Source of the DNA: UBA4479 sp963974935
GTDB taxonomy: Bacteria; Pseudomonadota; Alphaproteobacteria; Rhodospirillales; Casp-alpha2
Direction: 5' to 3'
DNA: 64,000 bases
NCBI GenBank assembly: GCA_963974935.1
Contig: CAXBEV010000014.1
Span: 1 to 64,000, forward strand
The notes below the pieces were generated by a model that saw only the letters and a program-made list of their open reading frames with translations, had not been told where the DNA came from and searched no databases. A program made the translations under genes and the position numbers. Every line of letters begins with the position of its first letter. Positions within the stretch are counted from its first letter, which is position 1. Below are positions 46,353-55,498 of the stretch, piece by piece.

Positions 46353-47993
46353 TTAGTTACCGCCGAGCGCGATGCCATGGCCGCGTCGCTCGGCTGCGCT
46401 ATTACACTGGACGCCTTTGTCGTTGGGGATGCCCGACGGGCAATATACCACGACCGCGCGCCCGATGCTTTCGGTGACCGCCACGTCGTGGCCGAGCTTA
46501 CGTAAGCCATCAACGATATCGTTTGGCATATCGGCTTCGACGAAAACTTTATCGGGCACGCTCGCGTAATGAGTGCGGGGTGCGCGCATGGAATCGCGTA
46601 GCGTCTGCGGACCGGCTGCGGCGCGCGCGATCACGTTAATCATCGCCGTCGGCGCGGCTACGCCGCCGGACGCTGCGGCCGCCAGATACGAATGATTATG
46701 AAATTCGCTGGTCAGCAGTGCCGGTCCAAGCGGCGTGTACGTCCGCCCCTGACTGTCCGGCGCCGCTGCCAACATGATGCCGAACCCAGACGCCATGCGC
46801 CCGGTGCCGAACAGATTGTTCATGGTCAAAGTGCAGGCCACAGCCCCGCCGCGTACATCCATCACCGCAAAGCTGACCGCGTCGGGTGTTTCCGGCCATT
46901 CGCGCGCCGTCGGTGCGACCGCCGCCAGCGGCACCACGGCATCATCGTCAATGCGTGCGCCCATGCTTTCAACATGCGCCTCGCTCAGCAACGACTGCGG
47001 ATCTTCGCTGTAGGCCCCGTCGGCCTGCAACAACCGCATGCGGTCGGCGAACGCAAGTTTCGCAGCTTCTGCCAACAGATGTTCACGGGTCAGAGGATCG
47101 GCGTTTTCAAACCGATCCCCGTCCAAAAGCAGCGCCAACATTTCTGCTGCCACCGCACCGCCTGCGGTCGGTGGACCGGCAAAATGCCACGTCGTGTTCT
47201 TTTCCCAATTGAACGAGATCGGCGCCCTGAGTGCCGGTCGGTAGTCGCGTAGATCTTCGATACTCAGGCTGCCGCCGGCGGCGATCACCGCGTCAGCCAG
47301 ATTCTGCGCCCCGGGGCCGACGTAAATCTCGCCGACGCCGACGTTGCGAATGCGTGCCAACACGGCGGCAAGGTCCGGCTGCACGAGGAAATCCCCCTCG
47401 CCGATAATTGCCCCGTCGGCACGACGAAACACCTGGGCGGCGGCTGCGTCTTGCAACAACGAGTCGGCGACGGCTTCTAATTTCGTTGCCGTCGCGCGCG
47501 GCACATTAAAGCCAAACCGCGCAAGATTTTCAGAGGGGGCGACGACCTGGCTCCACGACAAATTGCCAAACCGGGAATGCAGCAAGAACAGACCGCGCGG
47601 ACTGGCGGGCACCGCACTTGGGCGCGCTGTCCCCGGCGATACCACTTTGGGCGCACGCGGCAGAAAGTCGAACACCGTCGGCACATCGCCCCGTGCATCA
47701 CGGGCGATGCATACACCGCCGCCGCCCAAACTCGCAGACGACGGCATCGTCACTGCCATGGCAAACCCCATTGCGACGGCCGCATCCGCTGCGGTGCCGC
47801 CTGCGGATAACACATCGCGGGCAATCAGAGCGGCCTGCGGCTCTTCAGATGAAATCACGCCAAGCGCGCCGGACACATAGCCGATCCGGCCTTTTTGAAA
47901 GTCCTCATCAGCGGCGATACCGCAACCGCTCAACGCCACGACGGCAAGCACCGCAACACATGCAGATGACAAACCCGTCATTTGACGGCTCAT
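46353..47993 (-). CDS. Gamma-glutamyltransferase-like lipoprotein
   Basis: A Ntn-hydrolase family protein of about 546 residues from ATG 47993. The N-terminus (SSACVAVLAVVALSGCG) is a lipoprotein signal with lipobox LSGC. Family marks: GGTAADAAVAMGFAMAVTMPSSASLGGGG near residue 65, PTAGGAVAAEMLALLL, LLAEAAKLAFADR, and GGAVACTLTMNNLFGTG. In GGT the Thr that is both self-cleavage site and nucleophile lies ~11 residues before this last block; here the aligned stretch is TPDAVSFAVMDVRGG, with Ala-Val at that spot and the nearest Thr three residues earlier. It may be inactive or differently processed. The long open frame to 48362 is antisense to the protease gene. Confidence 0.8.
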   Translation of the reverse strand: MSRQMTGLSSACVAVLAVVALSGCGIAADEDFQKGRIGYVSGALGVISSEEPQAALIARDVLSAGGTAADAAVAMGFAMAVTMPSSASLGGGGVCIARDARGDVPTVFDFLPRAPKVVSPGTARPSAVPASPRGLFLLHSRFGNLSWSQVVAPSENLARFGFNVPRATATKLEAVADSLLQDAAAAQVFRRADGAIIGEGDFLVQPDLAAVLARIRNVGVGEIYVGPGAQNLADAVIAAGGSLSIEDLRDYRPALRAPISFNWEKNTTWHFAGPPTAGGAVAAEMLALLLDGDRFENADPLTREHLLAEAAKLAFADRMRLLQADGAYSEDPQSLLSEAHVESMGARIDDDAVVPLAAVAPTAREWPETPDAVSFAVMDVRGGAVACTLTMNNLFGTGRMASGFGIMLAAAPDSQGRTYTPLGPALLTSEFHNHSYLAAAASGGVAAPTAMINVIARAAAGPQTLRDSMRAPRTHYASVPDKVFVEADMPNDIVDGLRKLGHDVAVTESIGRAVVVYCPSGIPNDKGVQCNSAAERRGHGIALGGN

Positions 47994-48036
47994 CCGGGCA
48001 CGACTACGTTGAGATAGAACCCGAAAGGTGGGCAAC

Positions 48037-49395
48037 GTGCGTATTTTCATCGTTTTTTTTCGCAATCTTTCCATGCTGTTCATTGCAGCGGCCCTCATCG
48101 CACCGGCGAACCCCGCCAGCGCGCAAGGACTGCAATTGATCCGTGACGCCGAAATCGAAGATACCATCCGGCGAATGGCAACGCCACTATTCGAAGCAGC
48201 CGGTTTAACGCCATCATCTGTAGAGATACTCCTGGTCGCAGACAAGGACCTGAACGCCTTTGTCGCCGCCGGACAAAAGCTGTTTATAAATACCGGCCTA
48301 TTGATGCGCGCAGCGAACGCCAACCAAGTGATCGGCGTGATCGCCCACGAAACCGGCCACATTTCGGGTGGTCACCTGAGCCGGATGCCCGGCGCGCAAA
48401 GCCAAGGCGGGGCGACGACGTTAGTAGCCGCCCTTTTAGGGGCTGCGACCGCCATCGGCACCGGGCGCGGCGATGTGGGGGCTGCGGTCTTTCAGGGTGG
48501 CCTGCACGTCGCGACCCGTAATTTTTTGTCTTTCACTCGCACCCAAGAAGGCTCTGCCGATCAGGCCGCACTCGCGTTGTTGGATCAAACCAAACAATCA
48601 GCCGCAGGCCTATTATCGTTTATGGAAGTCCTTGAAGGGCAAGATTTGTTGACCGCCGTCAATCAAGATGCCTATGCCCGCACCCACCCGTTGTCCGAGG
48701 ATCGTATCCAGACGATCCGTGCACACCTCGCTAAATCACCTTACGCCGACACGCCGGTCGACCCGGCGTTGTCGTTGGCCTTTGAACGCACCAAGGCAAA
48801 ATTGATCGGCTATTTCGGACAGCCGCAACTGACGCTTCGGCAATATCCGGAAAGTGACACCACGGTGCCGGCGCGCTATGCACGGGCGTTTGCGTATTCG
48901 CGCACGCCCGATGTACCGAAAGCGTTAGCAACACTCGATAGCCTGCTCGCCGACGTGCCAGACGATCCGTACTTTTTGGAGCTCAAAGCGCAGGTATTGT
49001 TCGAGAGCGGCGACATTGATGGCGCGATTGCGCCATTCCGCCGCGCCGTCGAGCAAAAACCGAACGAGCCCCTACTGCGCGCCGAATACGCCCGTGTGCT
49101 GATCGAAAGCGCGACCACGGAAAACCTGAACGAGGCGGTCAAACATCTCAAATTTGCATTATTTCGCAACCCGCAAATGCCAGGCGCGTGGCGTAATCTC
49201 GGCATCGCGCACGGCAGGCTCGGCAACGTCGGCGAAAGCGCGCTGGCGCTCGCAGAAGAGGCACTTTTGCAAGGCCGCAACGTGGATGCCGCTTTCCACG
49301 CCGGTAAAGCGGCTGAAATGTTCCCGCGCGGCTCGCCGGAATGGCTACAGGCCGAAGACCTCCTGCTCGCCATTAAAAACGCAAAGGCTAAGTAA
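48037..49395 (+). CDS. BepA-like M48 metalloprotease with TPR domain
   Basis: A 452-residue periplasmic zinc protease that probably monitors outer-membrane protein assembly. Signal peptide MLFIAAALIAPANPASA is preceded by a short stretch; the protease domain has VIAHETGHISGGHLSRM, whose HExxH is HETGH, and the third ligand Glu in TQEGSADQAALALL. From about residue 290 on are TPR-like helices (AYSRTPDVPKALATLDSLL, LKAQVLFESGDIDGAIAPF). I choose GTG 48037, with AGGTGG six bases ahead, over the GTG at 48028. It is divergent from the GGT-like gene with only ~43 bases between. Confidence 0.9.
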   Translation: MRIFIVFFRNLSMLFIAAALIAPANPASAQGLQLIRDAEIEDTIRRMATPLFEAAGLTPSSVEILLVADKDLNAFVAAGQKLFINTGLLMRAANANQVIGVIAHETGHISGGHLSRMPGAQSQGGATTLVAALLGAATAIGTGRGDVGAAVFQGGLHVATRNFLSFTRTQEGSADQAALALLDQTKQSAAGLLSFMEVLEGQDLLTAVNQDAYARTHPLSEDRIQTIRAHLAKSPYADTPVDPALSLAFERTKAKLIGYFGQPQLTLRQYPESDTTVPARYARAFAYSRTPDVPKALATLDSLLADVPDDPYFLELKAQVLFESGDIDGAIAPFRRAVEQKPNEPLLRAEYARVLIESATTENLNEAVKHLKFALFRNPQMPGAWRNLGIAHGRLGNVGESALALAEEALLQGRNVDAAFHAGKAAEMFPRGSPEWLQAEDLLLAIKNAKAK

Positions 49396-49400
49396 TCTGC

Positions 49401-50144
49401 ATGGCGCAGGGCGTCAAAACCATCAGCTGCCGCATGATTGTGCTCGCCGTGATCGTGCTGAGTATGGCTGGGTGCGCCGAGACACCGCCGCTGCCGCCAA
49501 ATGTGAATACACTAGATGTGCTGGGGCCGGGCCCCGAATTTGCCGACGCAGTGGGCAAACGTACACTGCCGGTGACGTGGTCGCTCAGCGGACAAGTCCA
49601 CGCCGGCGCGCTCACCATTCAGAGCATCGACGGCCTGCCCGCCTTGCAAGTGACGCCGGGCGCACACGGGTTCGCGCTGACCCGCAACGTGCGCGCGCCG
49701 TTGTTGGCGCTGCCCTATCTTAGTTGGTCGTGGCACGTTCAGGCGCCGAAACGCGGCAATCACCCGGTGCGCCTGATCATCGGCCTTGCCGACCGAACCA
49801 AAGAAAAGCCCCGGGCCTGGTGGCAGATCAGCACCGACGACGCGCCGCCGATCGATCGCGTGATCACCGTGGTGTGGGGCGATACCGCGCTTACACGCGG
49901 CACGGTGTTCGGCCCCGCGCGCGACGAAGACGGCACCGAGCGGGTCCGTTACATCGCCCGCGGCGGGCCCGAGCAGGGCGGGCAATGGTGGGTCGACACC
50001 ATCGATCTGTCACTGATCCATCGTCAGCTATGGCCAAACGACACGCCCGGCAACATGGACGTGCACGTGATCGGCATCGCAGTGGAAGCGGCCCCGCACA
50101 CCGACGCACCGATGAACATTGCGACGTTACGGCTGACCCACTGA
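49401..50144 (+). CDS. DUF3047 lipoprotein
   Basis: A 247-residue predicted lipoprotein. The signal ends MAGC (IVLAVIVLSMAGCAE), with the acylated Cys at about 26. The mature part resembles DUF3047 proteins: an all-beta pattern with PYLSWSWHVQAP, VRLIIGLAD, and VVWGDTALTRGTVFGP. Its function is unknown. It begins five bases after the protease stop, so the two are co-transcribed and it may act in the same envelope process. Confidence 0.75.
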   Translation: MAQGVKTISCRMIVLAVIVLSMAGCAETPPLPPNVNTLDVLGPGPEFADAVGKRTLPVTWSLSGQVHAGALTIQSIDGLPALQVTPGAHGFALTRNVRAPLLALPYLSWSWHVQAPKRGNHPVRLIIGLADRTKEKPRAWWQISTDDAPPIDRVITVVWGDTALTRGTVFGPARDEDGTERVRYIARGGPEQGGQWWVDTIDLSLIHRQLWPNDTPGNMDVHVIGIAVEAAPHTDAPMNIATLRLTH

Positions 50145-50261
50145 GCACATAAGTATTGCGTCGACGCCCGCGTCGTTGTCTTGCCGCTGTCTAAATACGT
50201 TCAGACACTTTGAACGTCGAGGCAACTTGTCCGCTTGTAACCCATTGCAAACAGCGTTGGA

Positions 50262-50723
50262 CTAACTCACATCAACTTCTAGATCTTTTAACGCGCCGAA
50301 AATCGATGAATGTTTCTTCATTGCATCGACGTACATCCGCATTTTTAGATCACTCGATAAGATGTGGTTGATGAGCCAATCGTGAAGCATCTCTTGAATT
50401 TCACCGTGCAGACGTTCCTGTTGCTCGCCATCACTCTCCTTGAAGTGCTGGATCGCGGTTTCCAATGTTTTGATCAGATTTGCATGCTCGTGATGATGCG
50501 CATCTGCATAAGGGAATGAGACCAAATTCTGCAGCTGCTCTTCGCGGCCAAAATGGGTTTGTGTATAGAATTTTAGGGCATAAAGGATTGCAGCTGCTTC
50601 CTCGTTATCAAGTCCATCAGCAGCAGTCTCTCCAAATCTGTTTATGATTTCGATGAGGTGTTTGTGATCTTGATCAATAATGCCCCCATTATCGATCGAC
50701 ATTTTTTCACGCCAGGTAATCAT
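50262..50723 (-). CDS. Bacteriohemerythrin
   Basis: A 153-residue four-helix O2-binding protein. The diiron ligands are visible: DHKHLIEIIN (H20 region), THFGREEQL (H57, E61), HHHEHANLI (H77/H80), and HDWLINHILSSD (H120, D125). Single-domain hemerythrins carry or sense oxygen, and NO has also been proposed as a ligand. It lies 33 bases after a tiny gene on the same strand and is followed by a gene-poor stretch. The C-terminus runs about 20 residues past the usual end. Confidence 0.92.
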   Translation of the reverse strand: MITWREKMSIDNGGIIDQDHKHLIEIINRFGETAADGLDNEEAAAILYALKFYTQTHFGREEQLQNLVSFPYADAHHHEHANLIKTLETAIQHFKESDGEQQERLHGEIQEMLHDWLINHILSSDLKMRMYVDAMKKHSSIFGALKDLEVDVS

Positions 50724-50755
50724 TCAATCAACTCGTTCTCGTTTGTTCAGGTGAA

Positions 50756-50914
50756 TTAAATTTTATAAAATGCGGCAGAATCGTTTGCTAAGTCGTGCGC
50801 CTCAAGCCTTTTCTCAAACTGTTCGATGAGAGCCATGAGCTTCGATGCAAGTGGGTGATCTAATGAAACAATCTGCATAAACTCTTCAACGATTTTACGC
50901 AGATTGTCTGGCAT
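50756..50914 (-). CDS. Small helical protein of unknown function (52 aa)
   Basis: Translating the minus strand from ATG 50914 gives MPDNLRKIVEEFMQIVSLDH and then a helical stretch ending SAAFYKI before TAA at 50756. GAGGTG lies nine bases ahead of the ATG. The frame stays open upstream to about 51003 (SRNVAFIPCLLWEKDDLGEK) with no good start, so this could also be the tail of a decayed larger gene. The amphipathic pattern and the hemerythrin gene 33 bases downstream suggest a shared transcript. Confidence 0.45.
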   Translation of the reverse strand: MPDNLRKIVEEFMQIVSLDHPLASKLMALIEQFEKRLEAHDLANDSAAFYKI

Positions 50915-51082
50915 GTGGATCTTCACCTCATGAAGTTTCTCACCAAGGTCATCTTTTTCCCAAAGCAGACAAGGGATAAATGCGACGTTGCGGCTTACGC
51001 ACTAAACACGCGTCCCTTGCACCGTGGCAAGTGCGGTGGTCCAGAAATCTCATAGCGAACGGTTTGGCCCTGTTTTCACAGA

Positions 51083-52306
51083 TTATTCGCGCTTTGGTGT
51101 GTCAGGTCCCGCAATGACACCAGCAAGAGTGAGGGCCGTTATCTCCTCAGCGCTATAGCCCAGAGCACGCATAACATCTTTGGTACTTTCACCGGCGGTG
51201 TCCGGCTGCCTCAACGGCGCACGTTTCCAGGAATCAGACGTAAAGCCAAGTCCTGGAAGTTTGAGCGGAACGTCCCTACCTGGCAGAGGCAAATCATCAA
51301 GGCATCCCGATGCTGCTGTTTGTGGATGCGCAAGAATGTCGCCCAGATTACGAACCTTACCCGCAGGCACAGAAACGTCACCAAGGATACCTTCCCAAGC
51401 CGTCGCTGTGCGGAGTCGAAAGGCCTTCTCCAAAGCAACTGTGATTGTCGCGCGTTCGTCATCGCTTAGATGGCCCGTCTTTTCGGCCAGTGGGATCAAG
51501 TTATCCAAGCCCAGCGCCGTAACCATGCGCACCGCCTGTGCGGATGTGTTCGCGGTAACAACCAGATACCCGTCCGCGGCATCGAACCTGCCGGCAAAAG
51601 GGCTGCCGCTGAACGGTATATTCCCCTGCAGACCGCGCTCCTGTCCCGTCGTTTGCTGATCAATCGCGAAGGTGCCCATAAACGCCAAAACCGAAGCCAG
51701 CATCGGCACCTGCAGGTGCTGGCCGTCGCCGGAGACTTTGCGTTGATGTAACGCACCTGTAACTGCCAGTGCCGCCGTCAGACCCGCAATATAATCCGTA
51801 ATCGGCAACCCCGCCCGTTGCGGCCCGGACTCTGCTGTGCCGGTCATACTCATCAATCCCGACATGCCCTGCACAATGTGATCATACGCCGGCGTATCTT
51901 TGAGCGGCCCGACATCGCCATATCCGCTGAGCGAGCAATAAATAATGTCAGGTTTCACGGCACAGATATCGTCATAGCCAACCCTGAGACGGTCCATGAC
52001 GCCGGGACGATAGTTCTCGATGACCACATCACTTTCAGCCGCCAATTTCAAAAACACGTCTCGCCCACGAGGGTCTTTCAAATTCAGCAAGATACACTTT
52101 TTGCCCGCGTTCTGGGCCGAGAAGGAGCCACCGAGCCCCGCCGCAATCAAATCGTCCGAGCCCGCGTGATGACGAATAAAATCATTCCCCCCCAGCCGTT
52201 CGACACGCACCGCCTCGGCCCCCATAAGGCATAACTGATAGCTCGCAAACGGCCCGGCAATGACATGGGTCGCATCAAGAATTTTCACTCCGGAAAGTGG
52301 CAACAT
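51083..52306 (-). CDS. CaiB/BaiF (family III) CoA-transferase
   Basis: Moves CoA between carboxylic acids; 407 residues from ATG 52306. Blocks are MLPLSGVKILDATHVIAGPFAS, MGAEAVRVERLGGNDFIRHH, LNLKDPRGRDVFLKLAAESDVVIENYRPGVMDRLRVGYDD, and the catalytic Asp in AYDHIVQGMSGLMSMTG. GAGGAG stands nine bases ahead of ATG 52306, whereas it abuts ATG 52315, so I choose the former. No acyl-CoA ligase or dehydrogenase is adjacent, so the substrate cannot be named. Confidence 0.93.
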   Translation of the reverse strand: MLPLSGVKILDATHVIAGPFASYQLCLMGAEAVRVERLGGNDFIRHHAGSDDLIAAGLGGSFSAQNAGKKCILLNLKDPRGRDVFLKLAAESDVVIENYRPGVMDRLRVGYDDICAVKPDIIYCSLSGYGDVGPLKDTPAYDHIVQGMSGLMSMTGTAESGPQRAGLPITDYIAGLTAALAVTGALHQRKVSGDGQHLQVPMLASVLAFMGTFAIDQQTTGQERGLQGNIPFSGSPFAGRFDAADGYLVVTANTSAQAVRMVTALGLDNLIPLAEKTGHLSDDERATITVALEKAFRLRTATAWEGILGDVSVPAGKVRNLGDILAHPQTAASGCLDDLPLPGRDVPLKLPGLGFTSDSWKRAPLRQPDTAGESTKDVMRALGYSAEEITALTLAGVIAGPDTPKRE

Positions 52307-52357
52307 GGTCTTCATCTCCTCTTCGCGAGTGCAGGTTTCAATTGCACTTCGCAGCAC

Positions 52358-52723
52358 TGTCCCATGTTGATTGTGAGTTCATGCCCGGCACGTTGTCCAT
52401 CAAGTTGATATATGATCAAGGAATGAGTGCCCCGACGTCGCGAAATTGTCAGAACTGTCTGTAGAATTTGGATGGCCCTTATACGTCAAGTCATAGCCAG
52501 CGATGGACACGACTTATTCGATGCCATCAACCGCAGATCCCTAGGGCTTGCCTTTATCATCCACTTGATATTGGCGTGGTCCGTCATGAGAAATTAAAGC
52601 AATTATATCTCAACTGGCTCAGTTATAAGGAGGCATCTCACTATTGGTTCGCCGGCGACCCCAGAGATAAGCATCGTAATCCTATCTTCAATCCTCATTT
52701 CTATCGGCGTTCCGGGCCTGAAC
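52358..52723. other. Intergenic region with a doubtful ORF
   Basis: Upstream of the CoA-transferase and downstream of a minus-strand kinase. A plus-strand frame (52468-52764) contains HEKLKQLYLNWLSYKEASHY, faintly like the start of a PAS_5-type domain (L..LY.YW.S). It lacks a convincing start and overlaps the kinase gene end, so I treat it as a possible remnant only. Confidence 0.3.
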
Positions 52724-54208
52724 TCAGCTACAAATTATTCGTTCCGCAGGCAAACAAACGGTAACGGTCGTGCCTTTCCCAATTTCACTTTCCAATTCCA
52801 ATGTGCCGCCATGCAACTGGACTAGCTGCTTCGATAAAGACAGTCCTAATCCGGTTCCTTCATGTGACAGCAGGGCGTTTGCACGCACTTGGCCAAAGGG
52901 TTCCATGACTTCCTGCATATGTTCCTCGGCAATCCCAACGCCCGTATCCGCGACGACGATTGAAAGGCCATTGTCTGCATTCACGTGGGCTGAGAGCGTG
53001 ATAGCCCCGCCTTTTTGATTGTATTTCACTGCATTTGCCAGCGGGTTAAGCACTATTTGTTTAAGCAAACGCTCATCGACGCGAACCATCGGTAAATCGT
53101 CGGGCGTTTCATAATGAAATGATATCGAAGAAGCTTCTTTCCTACCCTTGATCATTCTAAGGCAGTAGATAAGAAGATCATCAATATTGACATCATCCTC
53201 ATGAAGAGCAAATTGACCGGCTTCAATCTTTTCCAGATCAAGCACATCATTCACGAGATGGAGTAGGTGACGACCGGAATTATGGATATCCAGCATGTAT
53301 TCATGGTATCGGTCATTTTCAATCGCCCCAAGTACTTGCTCCATTATCATTTCTGAAAACCCGATTATGGCGTTCAACGGTGTTCGCAATTCATGGCTCA
53401 TGCAGGCAAGAAAATCAGATTTCGCATGATTTGCGCGCTCTGCAACTACCAACGCATTTTGAAGGTCCTCTTCCGCCCGTTTGAGTTCTGTAATATCCGT
53501 GTATAGCGTAGCTATACCGCCGTCAGGCAAGCGCTGCTCATCTACTAATAGTCGAACATCTTCACGCTGAAGTTCAAATGGCCCTGTTGGATTTCGGTGG
53601 CGAGTCAGGCGTTCGGCCATCCATTCGGCTTCCCTGCCACGCGCCTCCGGTGCCAACCCCCTTTCAACTAGAGTTTTTAAGTGGTCTTTAAAAACTGTTC
53701 CTTCAACAAAGTTTTCTGGCACTGCGCGGTTCATGAAGTGCCAAGATTTATTGGCATAAATTAGCCTATCTTCTGCATCAAAAAGGGTAACGCCTTCGCT
53801 CAAAGATTCGATGGCCGCGAAAAGATTATTTGCAATGCGTTCTTGGTCTTTCCTTTGAGTGATATCTACGTGCCAAACAATTCCAGCGACTTTTCCTTCA
53901 AAGTGAATTGGTTGAGAATTCATCAGAACCCACCACTTTGAGCCGTCCAATCGCTTTCGTTCTGATTCGAAGTTAACTAATTGCTCGTGTTTCTGAAAAA
54001 TTGAAAAAGCATATTCCAAGTCCTCCTCGTGCACCCAAGTCTCGCTGATATCTCGATCAAGTAACTCTTCAGCTGATTCGGCTCCTAGCATTTTTACGAG
54101 CATACTGTTTACGTACAGCCTCTCGCCGGTGCCGGTCTCCAATATGGCGATGCCTATGGGACAGTTTTCCAGTATTTGTTTCATGTGGTCATTTAGAGAC
54201 TCGACCAT
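52724..54208 (-). CDS. Cytosolic PAS sensor histidine kinase
   Basis: A 494-residue kinase without membrane helices. PAS 1 (about 8-115) begins ILENCPIGIAILETGTGERLYVNS. PAS 2 (about 125-245) begins AIESLSEGVTLFDAEDRLIYANKSW. The phospho-His is in ACMSHELRTPLNAIIGFSEMI near residue 272. The ATPase domain has NAVKYNQKGG, VADTGVGIAEEHM and EGTGLGLSLSKQLVQLHGG. There is no receiver, so a partner regulator must be elsewhere. AAGGG precedes the ATG by about seven bases. Confidence 0.92.
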   Translation of the reverse strand: MVESLNDHMKQILENCPIGIAILETGTGERLYVNSMLVKMLGAESAEELLDRDISETWVHEEDLEYAFSIFQKHEQLVNFESERKRLDGSKWWVLMNSQPIHFEGKVAGIVWHVDITQRKDQERIANNLFAAIESLSEGVTLFDAEDRLIYANKSWHFMNRAVPENFVEGTVFKDHLKTLVERGLAPEARGREAEWMAERLTRHRNPTGPFELQREDVRLLVDEQRLPDGGIATLYTDITELKRAEEDLQNALVVAERANHAKSDFLACMSHELRTPLNAIIGFSEMIMEQVLGAIENDRYHEYMLDIHNSGRHLLHLVNDVLDLEKIEAGQFALHEDDVNIDDLLIYCLRMIKGRKEASSISFHYETPDDLPMVRVDERLLKQIVLNPLANAVKYNQKGGAITLSAHVNADNGLSIVVADTGVGIAEEHMQEVMEPFGQVRANALLSHEGTGLGLSLSKQLVQLHGGTLELESEIGKGTTVTVCLPAERIICS

Positions 54209-54419
54209 TATTTATCGCCCTTTTAGGTGCGGAGGTTCGCAAATTTACTCAAGGTATGCGATTTTGAAAAGGTCATGAGCTAGTCGTCGAACACGCATCT
54301 GTGAACGTCGAGTTTTGTCTAGTTAAGGTTCCCCACCCACGGCTTCGCGAATATCCGTTCCTGGCTAAGAAGCGACCTTCTCAATGGTGATTGAAAATAG
54401 TTCGTTAATGATTGTGACC
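54209..54419. other. Gene-free stretch beside IS remnant
   Basis: About 210 bases upstream of the kinase, without a supported gene. It probably holds the kinase promoter and the former right end of the insertion element. Confidence 0.35.
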
Positions 54420-54690
54420 TCAACCGGTCATTGCAACACATTGATCAAATTTTTCAGTCGGTGTTTCAAATTGAAATGTCTTTCTAGGTCGCTCATTCAG
54501 TTGCCGCGCAATCTTGTTGAGATGAGCCTGGGAATGGTGCGACAAGTCGGTTTCCTTTGGAAAGTACTGCCCGAAGCCGGCGATTGGTGCTTTTGTTTGA
54601 ACCGCGTTGCCAAGGGCTTTGTGGGTCGCAGAAGTAGACATCAATATCGGTCGCCAGCGTGAAACGCTTTATCCAGCTGTGCTGTCGGCG
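54420..54690 (-). pseudogene. IS30-family transposase remnant (C-terminal part)
   Basis: On the minus strand one frame gives RFTLATDIDVYFCDPQSPWQ then RGSNKSTNRRLR; after a one-base shift near 54565 another gives QYFPKETDLSHHSQAHLNKI, ARQLNERPRKTFQFETP and TEKFDQCVAMTG. Together these are the end of an IS30-type DDE transposase (typically DPQSPWQRGSNENTNGLLRQYFP). Only about 90-100 of ~320 residues remain and the reading frame is broken, so it is a dead fragment. No matching inverted end or target duplication could be found by eye. Confidence 0.85.
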
Positions 54691-54897
54691 CTTTGACCAA
54701 TTTGCTGTTCCTTTACGGGCCTTAGCCTTTCGGGTGCGCGCGGTGTAAGGGCGTTCAGTTCATGTTGCTATTCAGCCGCTATATCTTAGGGTAGCGTGCC
54801 CGGGTCGTGTCTATGGCGCTGATCTACGGGCACCACTCGGCAATCAATGGTCTTTGGCTATGAAGACCTGACTTGCTGCTAAACTGAAGGTGTCAAA
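54691..54897. other. Gene-free stretch before a small plus-strand gene
   Basis: About 200 bases with no supported ORF. It may include more decayed transposon sequence, since the preceding transposase fragment has no clear 5' end. Confidence 0.3.
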
Positions 54898-55023
54898 ATG
54901 GCTAAAGGTAATAATCAGCGCGGCAATAAAGAAGCCAAAAAACCCAAAAAGGTCAAAGAGAAGATTTCCGCAACGGCAGATTCTAACGCACGGAAATCGA
55001 CGATAGGCAAAAAGACCGCCTAA
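54898..55023 (+). CDS. Tiny Lys-rich conserved-type protein (41 aa)
   Basis: ATG 54898 to TAA 55021-55023 reads MAKGNNQRGNKEAKKPKKVK then EKISATADSNARKSTIGKKTA. The start MAKGxxQRxNKEAKKPKK is a pattern I recall from short uncharacterised alphaproteobacterial proteins of 40-65 residues. GAAGG lies about eight bases ahead of the ATG. It is very basic (pI above 10 expected) and may bind nucleic acid or ribosomes, but no function is known. Confidence 0.7.
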   Translation: MAKGNNQRGNKEAKKPKKVKEKISATADSNARKSTIGKKTA

Positions 55024-55498
55024 CCTTAAAGCGGTTTGTCCCCGCAGGGTTTATATCTGATCGACGTTGCGCCGCGATGGCTTGGCCAAGACGTAAGCCG
55101 AGATATCTCGGGCGCGGGGTGAACGGTCACACTAGGCGTATGCGGTGTCGGCAGGCAGACGAACAGGGTCTGACGTGATACTTTAACATTTCGTCGTTTA
55201 GGTGTTAACCTGCCGGACAGACCCAGAGAAGGCGCGACCACATAAACAAAATCCTCGGGCGTGTGCGGTTTTGAACAGCGCGCCCAACGTCTTTTGCGGT
55301 TAGTAAGTGGTCCCATGCCTCCCCTAGACATGAGACCTCCCTTGCCAAACTCGCCGGACCTGAAATGGTTCGATACTTTTTAGAGGTTCTTAGGTCTGAG
55401 GGTGGCGGCGTTATAATTATAAAATCATGGGCACCAAACGACCGAAAGGTTCGGCCTGAGGCCAGTCCAATGTTTGGGATAAGATCAGAATTTATGAG
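55024..55498. other. Gene-free stretch upstream of the channel gene
   Basis: 475 bases. Two minus-strand frames cross it (55026-55331 and 55205-55693), but neither shows a recognisable family or ribosome site. Part of the second runs antisense through the signal peptide of the channel. I see no repeat or hairpin of note. Confidence 0.4.

Noticed and set aside
55026..55331. 101-residue minus-strand frame
   Set aside because: Pro/Arg/Ser-rich shadow-like composition, no ribosome site, no recognisable domain.
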